Positions 9,236 through 19,190 of a DNA stretch of 64,000 nucleotides are shown piece after piece. This DNA is from a cyanobacterium endosymbiont of Rhopalodia gibberula. Its GTDB lineage: Bacteria; Cyanobacteriota; Cyanobacteriia; Cyanobacteriales; Microcystaceae. The first letter of the stretch is position 1, and each line of letters begins with the position of its first letter. The translations under genes and the position numbers were made by a program. The DNA is taken from NCBI RefSeq assembly GCF_003574135.1, contig NZ_AP018341.1:496001-560000 (forward strand), in the 5' to 3' direction. Under the pieces are notes generated by a model, which was given only the letters and a program-made list of their open reading frames with translations, was not told where the DNA came from and did no database searches.

Positions 9236-10522
9236 ATGACAATCTATCCTCAAAAAATCATTGATCTAGCCCTAAAATACGATGTGTCAGAAGCAGAAGT
9301 TTATCAGTTAAGTTCCTTATCTCATCCAGTCTTTTTTGAAGCTAACCGTCTTAAACAACTACAAAGCAAACAGTCCCAAGGAACTGCACTACGTTTATGG
9401 AAACAAGGACGTCCAGGATTAGCAGTGGCCTACGGTTTTATTGATTCTCAGGAATTAGTAGAGAAAGCAATCGCTCTGTCTCAATTAAATCCCCCCAAAA
9501 CCATGGATTTGAGTGAACCCCGCATTGCTATTTATCCTGAAACTGGATCTTCCATCTCGGTTGAAACCCTAATTTCAACGGGAAAAACCGCGATCAATCA
9601 ACTTCGAGATACTTATCCTGAGGCTATTTGTAGCGGTGAATTTAGTTGTGAACAACATACGACTTTATTAATGAATTCTCAAGGACTCCATTGTCAATAT
9701 CAAGAAACATCTATCAACTATTATTTAGGATTGGAATGGGTCAGGGGAGAAAATTTTCTAGGCATTTATGACGGTGAATTAACCAGAAATCAACTGAATC
9801 CAGATAAAGTCATTAAATGGATTTTACAAAGGTTACAATGGGCTAACAAAAACGTAAGTCCTCCCACAGGAAAAATTCCTATTATGTTCACTCCCGATGC
9901 AGTTACTATGTTATGGGAAACAGTTGCTGATGCAATCAATGGAAAGCGAGTCCTAGAAAACTCTTCCCCTTGGAATGGAAAATTAGGCGAAGTAGTTATG
10001 TCCCCAAAAATTACCTTATTTCAAGATCCTCAGCGTTATCCCTATACCCTCCCTTTTGATGATGAAGGAACTCCTACTCAACTCTTACCCTTAATTACCG
10101 AAGGACAATTAAAATACTTTTATAGTGATCACACTATTGCCAGGAAGTTAGGTCAAAAGAGTACAGGGAATGGCTTTCGACTAGGATTAGAACATTATCC
10201 AACTCCTAGTTTAGTAAATATGATCATTGAGTCAGGAACTCAGTCTTTTGAGGAATTAATTAGTCAGTTAGATAATGCCTTAATTGTCGATCAAATGTTG
10301 GGAGGTGGGGCAGATATCTCGGGAGAATTTTCCATTAATGTTGATCTAGGATATCGGATTGAAAAAGGAGAAATTACAGGTAGAGTTAAAGATACTATGG
10401 TAGCTGGGAATATTTATACTGCCCTTAAACAGGTGATCGGATTAGGAAATGATTCTCGATGGAATGGTTCTTGTTATACTCCATCATTATTAGTAGAAGG
10501 ATTGTCAGTTATCGGTAAATAA
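9236..10522 (+). CDS. TldD/PmbA-family protein
   Basis: The product is about 428 residues when started at ATG 9236. The frame is open for 29 further codons upstream, but those encode a lysine/phenylalanine-rich stretch unlike the family, so I chose the internal start (MTIYPQKIIDLALK). The C-terminal half has the PmbA/TldD signature: an STGNGFR segment, then GGGADISGEFSINVDLGYRI and GRVKDTMVAGNIY. The TldD-type zinc HExxxH motif is not evident, which favours the PmbA-type subunit. The pair acts as a cytoplasmic protease on modified peptides and antitoxins. The expected TldD partner is not in this window. The gene stands alone between long non-coding stretches. Confidence 0.85.
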   Translation: MTIYPQKIIDLALKYDVSEAEVYQLSSLSHPVFFEANRLKQLQSKQSQGTALRLWKQGRPGLAVAYGFIDSQELVEKAIALSQLNPPKTMDLSEPRIAIYPETGSSISVETLISTGKTAINQLRDTYPEAICSGEFSCEQHTTLLMNSQGLHCQYQETSINYYLGLEWVRGENFLGIYDGELTRNQLNPDKVIKWILQRLQWANKNVSPPTGKIPIMFTPDAVTMLWETVADAINGKRVLENSSPWNGKLGEVVMSPKITLFQDPQRYPYTLPFDDEGTPTQLLPLITEGQLKYFYSDHTIARKLGQKSTGNGFRLGLEHYPTPSLVNMIIESGTQSFEELISQLDNALIVDQMLGGGADISGEFSINVDLGYRIEKGEITGRVKDTMVAGNIYTALKQVIGLGNDSRWNGSCYTPSLLVEGLSVIGK

Positions 10523-10641
10523 ATTTATATTTATGATTCTACTAAATCTGTCATGTAAAATCATTAATGCTATTGAAAGCTTTATTATTGAATTAGTTTG
10601 GTATCTAAAAGTTTGTTCTATATTAGCATACTTACCAAGTA

Positions 10642-10756
10642 AGACTTTCTTAGAACTTAGCTTATTTTCAGCATTTTAAAGTTAAATATAGCCATATTTA
10701 TTGGCTTTAAATAGTCAACAAATATGGTTATAGTTAAAAAACTTAGAAGAAAGTCT
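10642..10756. repeat. nested inverted repeats, about 115 nt
   Basis: The outer arms AGACTTTCTT (10642-10651) and AAGAAAGTCT (10747-10756) match exactly. Inside, ATAGCCATATTT (10688-10699) pairs with 10720-10731 with one mismatch. The whole could fold as one long branched hairpin. It may be a remnant of a miniature element or a structured RNA. Confidence 0.5.
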
Positions 10757-11757
10757 CTTCTCATAAGTTAAATAAGACGGTAATTAGCTATAGTAGTTTA
10801 TCTAGATTGTAAGATTTTAGATACTATTTTTTACCCCAAAAAATTCCTAATATTATCTAATAGTTAGCTAAATAGCTTTTCAATATAAATAAATAACTGT
10901 ACATAGATATGTTCTACTAGATGATTTAAACTATGATGAACATGATTATAAACACGAATATATTATCAATTATTTCAACGTATAAATTTTTATATTTATA
11001 ATTTTTTACCTAAATCTTTAAGTTTTGTTTCTATTTTTTATTGACCTATTTCATTTATTTTAGCTATAATATTAATATTACTATTTTAAGATATCTTAAA
11101 TAATTTTTATTTTAAATATTTCAGGATATTTTCATTTCTTTTTTTAAGAAATTGACTATTCTATATATGTGTTTTACCTTAATGATATATCGTTTAACAA
11201 CGCTCTCTAGAGAGATAGATGGGTTTCTTTAACTAAGAAAAATATCTTATAGTTAATTCATTATTTTAATCAATTTTTTTGGTGTCAGAACCACAATCAA
11301 TATAAGTTGCTGTCGAGTCTATTTTTTTTTAAAAATTGAACTATTCTTATCTTATTTAAGATCTGATGATGGATAATAGTGAGTTTTTCTAAATTTAGAA
11401 TCTCGTTCATTAGACTAAATTGAGTATTTGATGTCATAGGTATAAATTAAGTTAAGGTATTGAGTTGAGCATAATTTTATTCAGAAATAAACCCCACAAT
11501 AATACCATTTATATAAAAAAATTATTTTTTATAAGCCTATGACTAATAATCAAACCTTGTCTTTATATTTTTAATTTTTACATAGCAGGTTCAGCATAAC
11601 TATGAAAACCTCATGCTCGATCATCATTATAAAGTAAAATATCCAGTTCTTGGTTTATATTAAGTTCGTAAAAAATAATTTAAGTTTAAATACCTCATTT
11701 TTATCACTTACTAGAAGGCTCCAAATAGAAGTTATAAATATGTTTACTTTATTAAAG

Positions 11758-11819
11758 TAATTCAATTGCGCACACCTATATCAAAGATATAAAAGATATA
11801 GGTGTGCGCAATTGAATTA
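11758..11819. repeat. perfect inverted repeat, 25-bp arms
   Basis: Arms 11758-11782 and 11795-11819 are exact reverse complements around a 12-base A/T loop. Unusually for this region the stem contains a GC-containing core, GCGCACACCTATATC. It is about 470 bases past the 3' end of ald and 1.2 kb past the PmbA-type gene, with no T-tract, so it is not an obvious terminator for either. Confidence 0.9.
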
Positions 11820-12291
11820 TTAGTTTTCTAAATATTTTTATAAAATTCTATTTTTTGCAAAATTACTATCTAAATAGTATCGCAAAAATTAGAATTATTT
11901 AGATTAATAATAATTGATTTTCAATATCTACTGAATCTATCTAAACATTCCTGAACACTTTTTTATCTTAACGATTTTCTAAAAAATACCTTCTCAATTA
12001 AGCATTGTTCATTGTACTAAAATCAATTTTATTTATCAAAACACTCTCTCATTTAGTACAGTTTCAGACCATAAATATTCATTATTTTCAGCTAAAACCC
12101 AAAATATATAGATTTTGAGTCTGCCGATTAATACAAACCAAATAGATTAGTTGAAACACCATAAATATTAACTGATAGCTAACATGATATCAACTTTCTA
12201 ATTACTCCTTGATAGGTATCTTAGCTATTTTTTGCTTGATTGTTTTCTTAAAAAATTGTGGAAGCTAATAAAAGTACACTGTTTTCAGTAT

Positions 12292-13389
12292 TTACCTTAA
12301 ATCAGGAAAAACATCTAAAATAGCTGGATGCACTACACGATTTCCTTTAACATTTAAGCCTTTCCCTAAAGCAACATCTTTGTCCAACACATCTAAACTG
12401 TGATCAGCTAATTTCATTACATATGGCAAGGTACTATGGTTGAGAGCTTGGGTAGCTGTCCAAGGAACTGCCCCAGGCATATTAGGAACTCCAAAATGAA
12501 TGACTCCTTCCTCAAGATAGGTCGGGTCAGTATGGGATGTAGTTCGTGAAGTTTCAATACAACCCCCCTGATCTACCGCTACATCAATAATAACTGAACC
12601 TGGGTTCATTGTGCTTACTAATCCTCGTGAAACTAAAATAGGGGCACGTTTTCCTAAAAGTAATACCGCTCCGATTAATAAGTCCGCTTGGGGAACAATC
12701 GACTCAATATTATGTGTATTGCTGTGAAGTAATTCAACTCTCGATCCGAAAAGAGTTTCTAGGTAAAACAAGCGGTCAATATTAATATCGAGAATTTGTA
12801 CTTGTGCACCCATTCCTACAGCAATCTTAGCCGCTTCAGTTCCGACGACACCACCTCCTAGGATAGTAACACGACCTGAACGCACTCCGGGAATTCCCCC
12901 TAACAGAACTCCTCGTCCTCCTTCTTGTTTCCCTAGGTATCTTGCGCCAAATTGTACCGCTAACCTCCCAGCAATGATACTCATAGGAGTCAATAAAGGA
13001 AGTTTGCCATCAGGTAATTCTACAGTTTCATAAGCGATAGCAGTAATTCCTGAGTCCATCAATGTTTCAGTTAAATAACGGTCGGCTGCTAGGTGAAGAT
13101 AAGTAAATAATAATTGGGGTTTATCTAAATAAGGATATTCTTCGAGGAGAGGTTCTTTAACTTTGACCACTAATTCTCTGTCCCAAGCACTGATTGCGGT
13201 GGGAACAATATTTGCTCCTGCTCTTTGGTAGTCCATATCGGAGAATCCTGCACCCATTCCTGCATTAGTTTCGATAAAGACAAGATGACCATGCTCATGC
13301 AATATCCTAACACTACTGGGACTCAACCCTACACGAAATTCTTGGTCTTTAATTTCCTTAGGAACGCCTATCTCCATTGTTGTCCTCAT
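12292..13389 (-). CDS. ald: alanine dehydrogenase
   Basis: This 365-residue enzyme catalyses NAD-dependent reversible deamination of L-alanine to pyruvate and ammonium. It opens with the family signature GVPKEIKDQEFRVGLSP. The conserved Lys is in VVKVKEP and the catalytic His in FTYLHLAADR. A Rossmann motif LGGGVVGTEAAKIA lies mid-protein, and HFGVPNMPGAVPWTAT is near the C-terminus. The length equals the family norm when translation starts at the second Met (residue 5, position 13377), which is preferable to 13389. It is monocistronic, with long non-coding DNA on both sides. In a nitrogen-fixing cyanobacterium it could release or assimilate ammonium via alanine; that role is inferred. Confidence 0.95.
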   Translation of the reverse strand: MRTTMEIGVPKEIKDQEFRVGLSPSSVRILHEHGHLVFIETNAGMGAGFSDMDYQRAGANIVPTAISAWDRELVVKVKEPLLEEYPYLDKPQLLFTYLHLAADRYLTETLMDSGITAIAYETVELPDGKLPLLTPMSIIAGRLAVQFGARYLGKQEGGRGVLLGGIPGVRSGRVTILGGGVVGTEAAKIAVGMGAQVQILDINIDRLFYLETLFGSRVELLHSNTHNIESIVPQADLLIGAVLLLGKRAPILVSRGLVSTMNPGSVIIDVAVDQGGCIETSRTTSHTDPTYLEEGVIHFGVPNMPGAVPWTATQALNHSTLPYVMKLADHSLDVLDKDVALGKGLNVKGNRVVHPAILDVFPDLR

Positions 13390-13604
13390 TCTAAATAAAT
13401 GTTATTTATCATAATGTAACGAGAATTAAAGCTGATGGGATCATTTATAGAAGTAATAATCACTGAGTCTAAGTGATTCAGAAAGAACAAATAGATTGAT
13501 GTTGTCAATAACAACCTTCAGAACACTTAAAAAACTGACAGTTGACCAACAGTTTTTATAGATAAACGGATATTTCCTTTGTTAAGTCCTCTGGTGTCAT
13601 CATA

Positions 13605-13642
13605 GCGTGCTCGATTGCTTTGAAAAAGGCAATCGAGCACGC
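13605..13642. repeat. GC-rich hairpin, 14-bp arms
   Basis: GCGTGCTCGATTGC (13605-13618) pairs exactly with GCAATCGAGCACGC (13629-13642) around a 10-base loop. It is 216 bases upstream of the ald start. It looks like a terminator stem left from a lost gene, or a leader hairpin. Confidence 0.65.
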
Positions 13643-14021
13643 ATAGGCATTGAAATGTTTAAGCTAATCTAAAGATACTTTAAACACTCAGTCGTATAGT
13701 CATAAAATCTAACATTTTTTAAAGCTTATTCTGGTATGTTTCTAATGTCTGCTAAAAGTAGATTGATAATTCTTTAATCTTTTATTGTTGAAGCATAGAT
13801 ATTAAACCATAGATTTTTACGTATTCTCTTATATGTTTTTATGCTTTTTAAGCAGATAATTTAGTTAATTTAAAAAAATTATATTTCTATCTTTCTATAT
13901 TTACTTTTCAATAAATAATTAGATTAAGATTAAAGATTAAGGAAAAATTATTTTTCTATAATTTCTTTGAAATGTGTGTTATCGTAGCAAACGTCATTTT
14001 TTTATTTAAGTTGTTCTTTCC

Positions 14022-14489
14022 ATGAAACTAAATTCACAAAAAATAGCAACTTTATTAGCAATATTTACGATAACTTTTCCCCGTCAGATACTAGCTTAAA
14101 ACCTGTCAGCTGAGACTTATCAGCCTGGCTATTGGCAACCTGTAGATATATTTGATATTAAATGTTAGGTGGAAGTTTTATTAAAAAATAAAACATAAAT
14201 ACCCTTAGAATATGATTTAACTGATCTAAAATTAACCAATCCTTAAGCCCTTAAAGCTGGAGGATTAGGAACCTTAAAAAATTTTGGTCAATCTGCTTAT
14301 ATTGTTGTTTATCCAACTATTTCTGTTGATCCTAATAATCCCTTAACTCTTAGATTCAATGTGGAAGTAGAAAAAGATAATAAAATCATCGTCATTATTA
14401 AAAGAGACATAATCAGTAGAAAGGATTTGAGCTTTTTAGGACATCGAGCCATTAATTTACAAGAAAATGGGGGGATTTATTTGTACTAA
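14022..14489 (+). pseudogene. secreted-protein pseudogene with four in-frame stops, no frameshift
   Basis: A single frame of 156 codons runs from ATG 14022 to TAA 14487-14489. It opens with a signal-peptide-like sequence (MKLNSQKIATLLAIFTITFP) and ends with a coherent domain that includes LKNFGQSAYIVVYPTISVD and LSFLGHRAINLQENGGIYLY. Four stops interrupt the first half (TAA, TAG, TAA, TAA), yet I see no frameshift over 468 bases. Each stop could derive from a Gln codon by one C-to-T change. I do not recognise the family. The gene is dead unless stops are read through. Confidence 0.65.
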
Positions 14490-16771
14490 ATTTTATTCTA
14501 TTGATTCTGAATATTTTAGACTAAAAATACTAAACTAATAGCCAAAAAATTCTAAACCTCTTATTCTAAACGGTATTCTGTAACTTCATAAACTCGGCTT
14601 CTGCAATCGTAAAAAGATTGCAAGGTAAACATTTCAAACCTTTTTACGACTATCTAGATTTCTAAGTTTCAGGAAAACCAAGAGGAATAACACTTAACAA
14701 AATTAAACGATATGGAGGATCATGATTTAAGTTTCGATTATTATAGATCCTCACTTTGCTATGATGATTAATTCCATCATAGACCATTGTTGATATTTAT
14801 TCTCGTTCAGAATAGAGCTCTTTGTTGAAGACCAAAACGGGCAATTATCTCAAATAGTTCTCAATTTGAAGAAGTCTTATTTCAGTGGATTGAAAGATAA
14901 GTATGACGCCAATTATTCTCCACTTGATGGGATAAAACAACGGGGAAATCACAACCACGCTCTAAGTAATTGTTTCGTATTTAAAATATTTCTCATTTGT
15001 AGATTAAGATATATATTCCAAAGAGCTCTTTTAGCGTGAGTGTGGAGTTTTCTGATGATAACTTCTTTTCTCATAGTGCTAGTGAAACCAACACTTAGTT
15101 TTACTGCGACCATAAAATAACAGACCATATGCACTTATTTTGAAAAGGTATGATTATTTTTTAATAATTCTTCTTGTTACACTACTTTGATAGAAATTGA
15201 AGTTTATTTTTACTCTAATAGATAATTAGAAATATTTCTTGTTATTGGATCAATTTTAAGACGGACAAAAAAGTTCTTTTGGGTTTAAGTAAGACAAATG
15301 ATCTAATCCAACAGTTTCTAATCGGAAGGAATAATAACTTAGCTTTAAAAGCTAAAATTAAGGTTTTAGCTAGATTTCCAATTTTCTTTCAATTTTTATA
15401 GAACAATCCCGAGGAGACGATAGCATAATTAGGACATAAAAATTAGTTAATTTAGGTTTCTTGTTGATATATTCTAGTTTGAATAGAACGATATGTCGCT
15501 GTTACATTTTTCTAGTTTACATGTATTGCTACAATAGCACCATCTTTATCTAAAACTAGTAGATGACTATTTTTACTTCTCATTTTAGTCTTACTAGTTT
15601 ATTACGATAGAGTATTTTCTTGAGTCTACGAGGGAAGGGTTTTCTTGATAGAATAGGCAAAGATTGTAAAAAGCATTCTTGAACTATTTGAGTTATTTTA
15701 GGCTAGTTGGGTGATTAATTTTTACTGAGCTAGTATTGAATTTAATGATTAAAAATATCGTATTTTTGTGGTCAAGATCGTAATTTAAATTATGCGAATA
15801 AAAATAATTTTAACTTATCGGTTTTTTTTGATCGTCGATTACTACAATACTTTTGACATTTTAAGGGAAATAATTAGTAATTTAATTTTAATTTTTCCTA
15901 AAATTATTCTTATATTACGACAAACTAATTTTGCGCTAAACAATTATTAACTTTGTTAAAATAGTGATTGAATTAGCTTCAACTAAAGCTGAACAATTAA
16001 TAGTATAGTTGTTTTGATAAAATTTATTAATAGAAAATTAATCCAGTGTAAATTTTAACTTCTTTTATATTCTGAATTATTTTGAATATAGAAAAATATT
16101 GAATCATCAAAAATAACAAATAATTAATTTTACTTATCTATTTATTTTTTAAAAAGCTATCTTTACCTCAAGTTTTAAAAGATTAATTTTAATTCCTAAA
16201 TCTATTTAAAATTGGAAAAAAATAGTTAAGCGGAGTTGAATTAAACAATATCAACATAACTAAAGTTTATAGTTTTATTACAAGTATTAGTATTGATAAT
16301 ATAATTTTCATTGAGATTGTTTAGTTTGTCAATTATCTTAGTTTTTTAAAACTACCTTATCAGAGCTATAACTAACTTTTCTATGTGAATTATATTAAGA
16401 GTTTTTTGAATACTCTCTGAGTAAAATAGTTAACGCTACAGTTTTATTTAGTAACGATCACTCTAGTTTGTTAATAGAAATAATAAGAATTAGTGATTTC
16501 TAAAAAAATAGATTTTTATCAGTTATGTTATCCTCAAAAAAAAGTAATATTTATTGCTATTAATAGTTAATTTTTTTTATTAACTTATTTAAGCCCTCAA
16601 GAAAAGTACTTACTTGGAGAATAAATAACCCGTTCTTTCGTAGCCTTATTAAGTTAAATATAACTGAACTATATAACTATTTCATAACTAAAGATAAACC
16701 TATAATTTTATAGTCTAGAGTTCTATGGACTTAAGAATAAGTTGTTGATAAATATCAAACTATACTCTTAT
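14490..16771. other. 2.3 kb decayed region
   Basis: This stretch is AT-rich with scattered short protein-like frames but no intact gene. A 9-bp inverted repeat (CGTAAAAAG ... CTTTTTACG) lies near 14607-14648. Frames around 15275-15410 (+) and 15489-15696 (-) look like eroded coding sequence. The final 800 bases before the permease gene show nothing recognisable. Confidence 0.5.
15489..15696 (-). pseudogene. unidentified decayed coding fragment
   Basis: On the - strand, about 35 codons (ITQIVQECFLQSLPILSRKP and on) are followed, after a stop and a frame change, by KNSHLLVLDKDGAIVAIHVN and a short tail. The composition is protein-like in both pieces and much less AT-biased than its surroundings. 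I cannot name the family. Confidence 0.35.
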
Positions 16772-17800
16772 TTATGATTTGTCTTGCCAAACATCTAAAA
16801 TATCTGTTACTAGTATTTCCTGCACCCAAACTTTACTAACTACTGCTAGAGGCAAAGCAAGAAAAAATCCTAAAATACCGAAAATAATTGTAAAAAATAG
16901 TTGGGATAATAGAATAAATGCTGGGAGTAAAGATGCTTTTCTACGTATAACTAAGGAATTTAAAAAGTGAATTTGTATTTGGTATATTGAAACATATAAA
17001 ATAATTACAATAATCGATTTCCAGGGACTTTCTAAAAGAGCAATAGCCACAGGAGGAACAACACTTAAAACAAAACCTATATTAGGTATAAAAGCAAGAA
17101 TTCCTGCCAACATAGCTTGAGATAGTGCTAAAGGAATTCCTAATATTAATAATCCCAGAAAACTTAATAAAGCAATCACTAAAATATCAAATAAAACGCC
17201 AATTAACCATCCTTGTAATGCTTCATCACATTGACACAAAATACTATCAATTTTTTTTCTGTAAAATGATGGAAATAATCTAATAAATCCCTGGCGATAA
17301 GGTTGAGGATTAGTCAATAACATCAGGGTTAATGCTAATAATAAAAGTGAACTTAGTGGAATGGCAAGAGTATTGTAAAATACAGACAAGCCCTGTCCAG
17401 CAATTTGACTAACTAAAGGTCGTAATTGTTGAGTTAATTCTTGTGTATTGGGAAAATTAGGAATCCATTCTGGATCAAGTTCAGAAATAAATTTTCTTAG
17501 GCTGACGATTAACTGTTCAATACCTTGAGAAACTAACTGAATTAACTCTGGAAATTGATTAATAAAAGGAGGAACAATAACCCAAAAAAAACCAACTATA
17601 GTAGCTATTAATATTCCCGTAGAAAGTAAAACTCCATAGCTCCGTCTTATGCCCTTCTCTTGGAACCATTTAACTAAATGATTCAATCCATTAGCAATCA
17701 CAACAGCTGCAAAAAATAACGATAATAGTTGGCGGATTTGCCATAAAATATGAAGAGCAATAGCTATAACTATAAATCCAAGCCATTGAGAAAAATTCAT
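16772..17800 (-). CDS. AI-2E family transporter (PerM-type permease)
   Basis: The 342-residue protein has about eight hydrophobic segments arranged as in the AI-2E exporter/PerM family: two or three at the N-terminus, a long amphipathic middle region (residues about 60-150), then a C-terminal cluster containing LGIPLALSQAMLAGILAFIPNIGF. The substrate cannot be inferred; characterised members include the TqsA quorum-signal exporter and Na+/H+ antiporters. It starts at 17800 and overlaps a small upstream frame by 4 bases (ATGA). It appears intact and of normal length. Confidence 0.85.
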   Translation of the reverse strand: MNFSQWLGFIVIAIALHILWQIRQLLSLFFAAVVIANGLNHLVKWFQEKGIRRSYGVLLSTGILIATIVGFFWVIVPPFINQFPELIQLVSQGIEQLIVSLRKFISELDPEWIPNFPNTQELTQQLRPLVSQIAGQGLSVFYNTLAIPLSSLLLLALTLMLLTNPQPYRQGFIRLFPSFYRKKIDSILCQCDEALQGWLIGVLFDILVIALLSFLGLLILGIPLALSQAMLAGILAFIPNIGFVLSVVPPVAIALLESPWKSIIVIILYVSIYQIQIHFLNSLVIRRKASLLPAFILLSQLFFTIIFGILGFFLALPLAVVSKVWVQEILVTDILDVWQDKS

Positions 17801-18027
17801 CTGATTGAATCCTTATCAATAGATAGATTGATTGAGGGTTGATTTCTCAGTCTACACACTAGGACACAAATTATCGACAGAGGAGTAATGTCAATTCGCA
17901 TTGTTACTTTGAATGAGGTGAGAGCAATCGCTACCTGTTCTTTTCTATACTTAGTGGCAATCAAAAGAACGATCAAAAATCCCAAAACTTTTACTATAAA
18001 GCAAATTTGATGATCAATTATATTCAT
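17797..18027 (-). CDS. possible small membrane protein upstream of the permease
   Basis: A 76-codon frame ends in a TGA overlapping the permease ATG (ATGA), an arrangement typical of translational coupling. Residues about 8-24 are hydrophobic (CFIVKVLGFLIVLLIATKY), a second hydrophobic stretch lies at about 47-58, and the tail is polar. There is no clear ribosome-binding site and I recognise no family, so it could equally be a chance frame or a truncated gene remnant. Confidence 0.3.
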   Translation of the reverse strand: MNIIDHQICFIVKVLGFLIVLLIATKYRKEQVAIALTSFKVTMRIDITPLSIICVLVCRLRNQPSINLSIDKDSIR

Positions 18028-18279
18028 GGTTTTGTCTACATTAGTTAAATTTCACTAAAATTCAATCTTTATTACTTTTTGCCTTAATAGGCTCTTTTCT
18101 CAAATACAAAAATCCTAAGAGTCTTTACTGAAAAATATAAGTCTAAGTTTAATAACTAATCATCAATATAGTCAAGCTCTAAATGAACAGTATCGTTAAA
18201 ATCTTTCATATCTAAAAGTAAAGATAAAAAAAAAAGATTTTATTATTTCTGAAAAAAATTTTACTAATCATAAAGATTG

Positions 18280-18599
18280 TTAACAGCTTTAAACCCAAAA
18301 TACATATAAGTTGATACAATTATCCATAAGTAAAAAAAGATTAAAGTAATGATCACAAACGCCCAAAATAAACTAAGTATTCTTAGCCAAGTCCACTAAA
18401 ATAACGCAAACAGAATGAGAGATTAAAATTAATTTTAATAACAAGTAGTTGGCCAATCTTACACTGGAGGTATTAGGTCACTTGGGGGTAGAATTAAAAT
18501 TCGATATTTGTATTGATTAGCTGGATTTAACCACCGTTTATAATGAGAAGTGCGAATATAAGTTGACCATTGATAAGTATAAGGTTTAAGATTTTTCAT
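18280..18599 (-). pseudogene. broken membrane-associated protein gene, unidentified
   Basis: From ATG at 18599 a frame runs 46 codons (including KPYTYQWSTYIRTSHYKRWL) to a stop at 18459. After a disrupted stretch, a downstream frame encodes a transmembrane-like segment (WAFVIITLIFFYLWIIVSTY), reaching about 18290. The two parts together look like one small membrane protein that has lost its frame. Family not recognised. Confidence 0.45.
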
Positions 18600-18790
18600 A
18601 ATCACTAGGAAAAGTCTCCGGCTTAAGTGGACCAAGTATTGTCTTTTATGAAAAAAAATACAAAAATTTACGAAAATAACTATTTAAGAAATTAGATGTT
18701 AGAAGTTTAAAACTCTAATCTAGACCCTACGATAATATATTAAATCTTGTGACAAAATTAGTTCCAGTTATTTATAATTGTTGTTTAAAA

Positions 18791-18863
18791 TGGAGAATAG
18801 GGGAGTCGAACCCCTGGCCTCTGCGGTGCGATCGCAACACTCTACCAACTGAGCTAATTCCCC
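18791..18863 (-). tRNA. tRNA-Ala (anticodon CGC)
   Basis: The 73-nt cloverleaf has acceptor stem GGGGAAT/ATTCTCC with the G3.U70 wobble pair that defines alanine tRNAs, a D arm with AGTTGGTA, and a T arm containing GGTTCGACT. The anticodon arm is TTGCG-ATCGCAC-CGCAG, giving CGC at positions 34-36 (reads GCG). CCA is not encoded (the gene ends with discriminator A). The anticodon arm contains a complete HIP1 octamer (18828-18835). Confidence 0.93.
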
Positions 18864-18896
18864 ATAAGGTTTCACAGCTTATTATCATAACATTGA

Positions 18897-19190
18897 ATGC
18901 TCATATTTGTTGTTGTCTGTAATTTTCTGCTAACAATTCTTAATTTTTATATTGCTTTCCGCCTCTGGAAAGTTAACCGTATCCTTGTTAAAATTACTAA
19001 AATCTCGACAAAGATTGAACGAAATACCAATTATATTCTCGAGCAAGTCTCTGTCGTGATTATGAGTAGACAACTCCAAACTTATCAAATTAGACAACTC
19101 TATCAAGAACTAACTTGGAAACTTCAAAAACTGCAACAAAGTATACAGTTGATTAATCTAGGATTATATGTTTGGAAACGTTATTTTTGA
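18897..19190 (+). CDS. small membrane-anchored coiled-coil protein, cyanobacterial conserved hypothetical
   Basis: The 97-residue protein has one N-terminal transmembrane segment (residues about 3-24). A basic, helical region follows (RLWKVNRILVKITKISTKIE), then a heptad-rich tail with LYQELTWKLQKLQQSIQLI. Similar short proteins occur in cyanobacteria, though I cannot give a function. It begins 34 bases from the 5' end of the divergent tRNA-Ala(CGC) gene, so the two share a very small promoter region. It appears intact. Confidence 0.7.
   Translation: MLIFVVVCNFLLTILNFYIAFRLWKVNRILVKITKISTKIERNTNYILEQVSVVIMSRQLQTYQIRQLYQELTWKLQKLQQSIQLINLGLYVWKRYF

Larger units (their letters stand above)
10523..12291. 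other. 1.8 kb AT-rich gene-free region with large palindromes
   Basis: No coding remnant is recognisable. It contains a nested inverted repeat at 10642-10756, a small palindrome CTCTCTAGAGAG near 11203, and a perfect 25-bp-arm palindrome at 11758-11819. It lies between the 3' ends of two convergent genes (PmbA-type + and ald -), so it is longer than any terminator would need. Confidence 0.6.

Noticed and set aside
14949-15134. Open frame of 61 codons on the - strand
   Set aside because: Composition is not protein-like for a known family, there is no ribosome-binding site, and it lies in decayed DNA.
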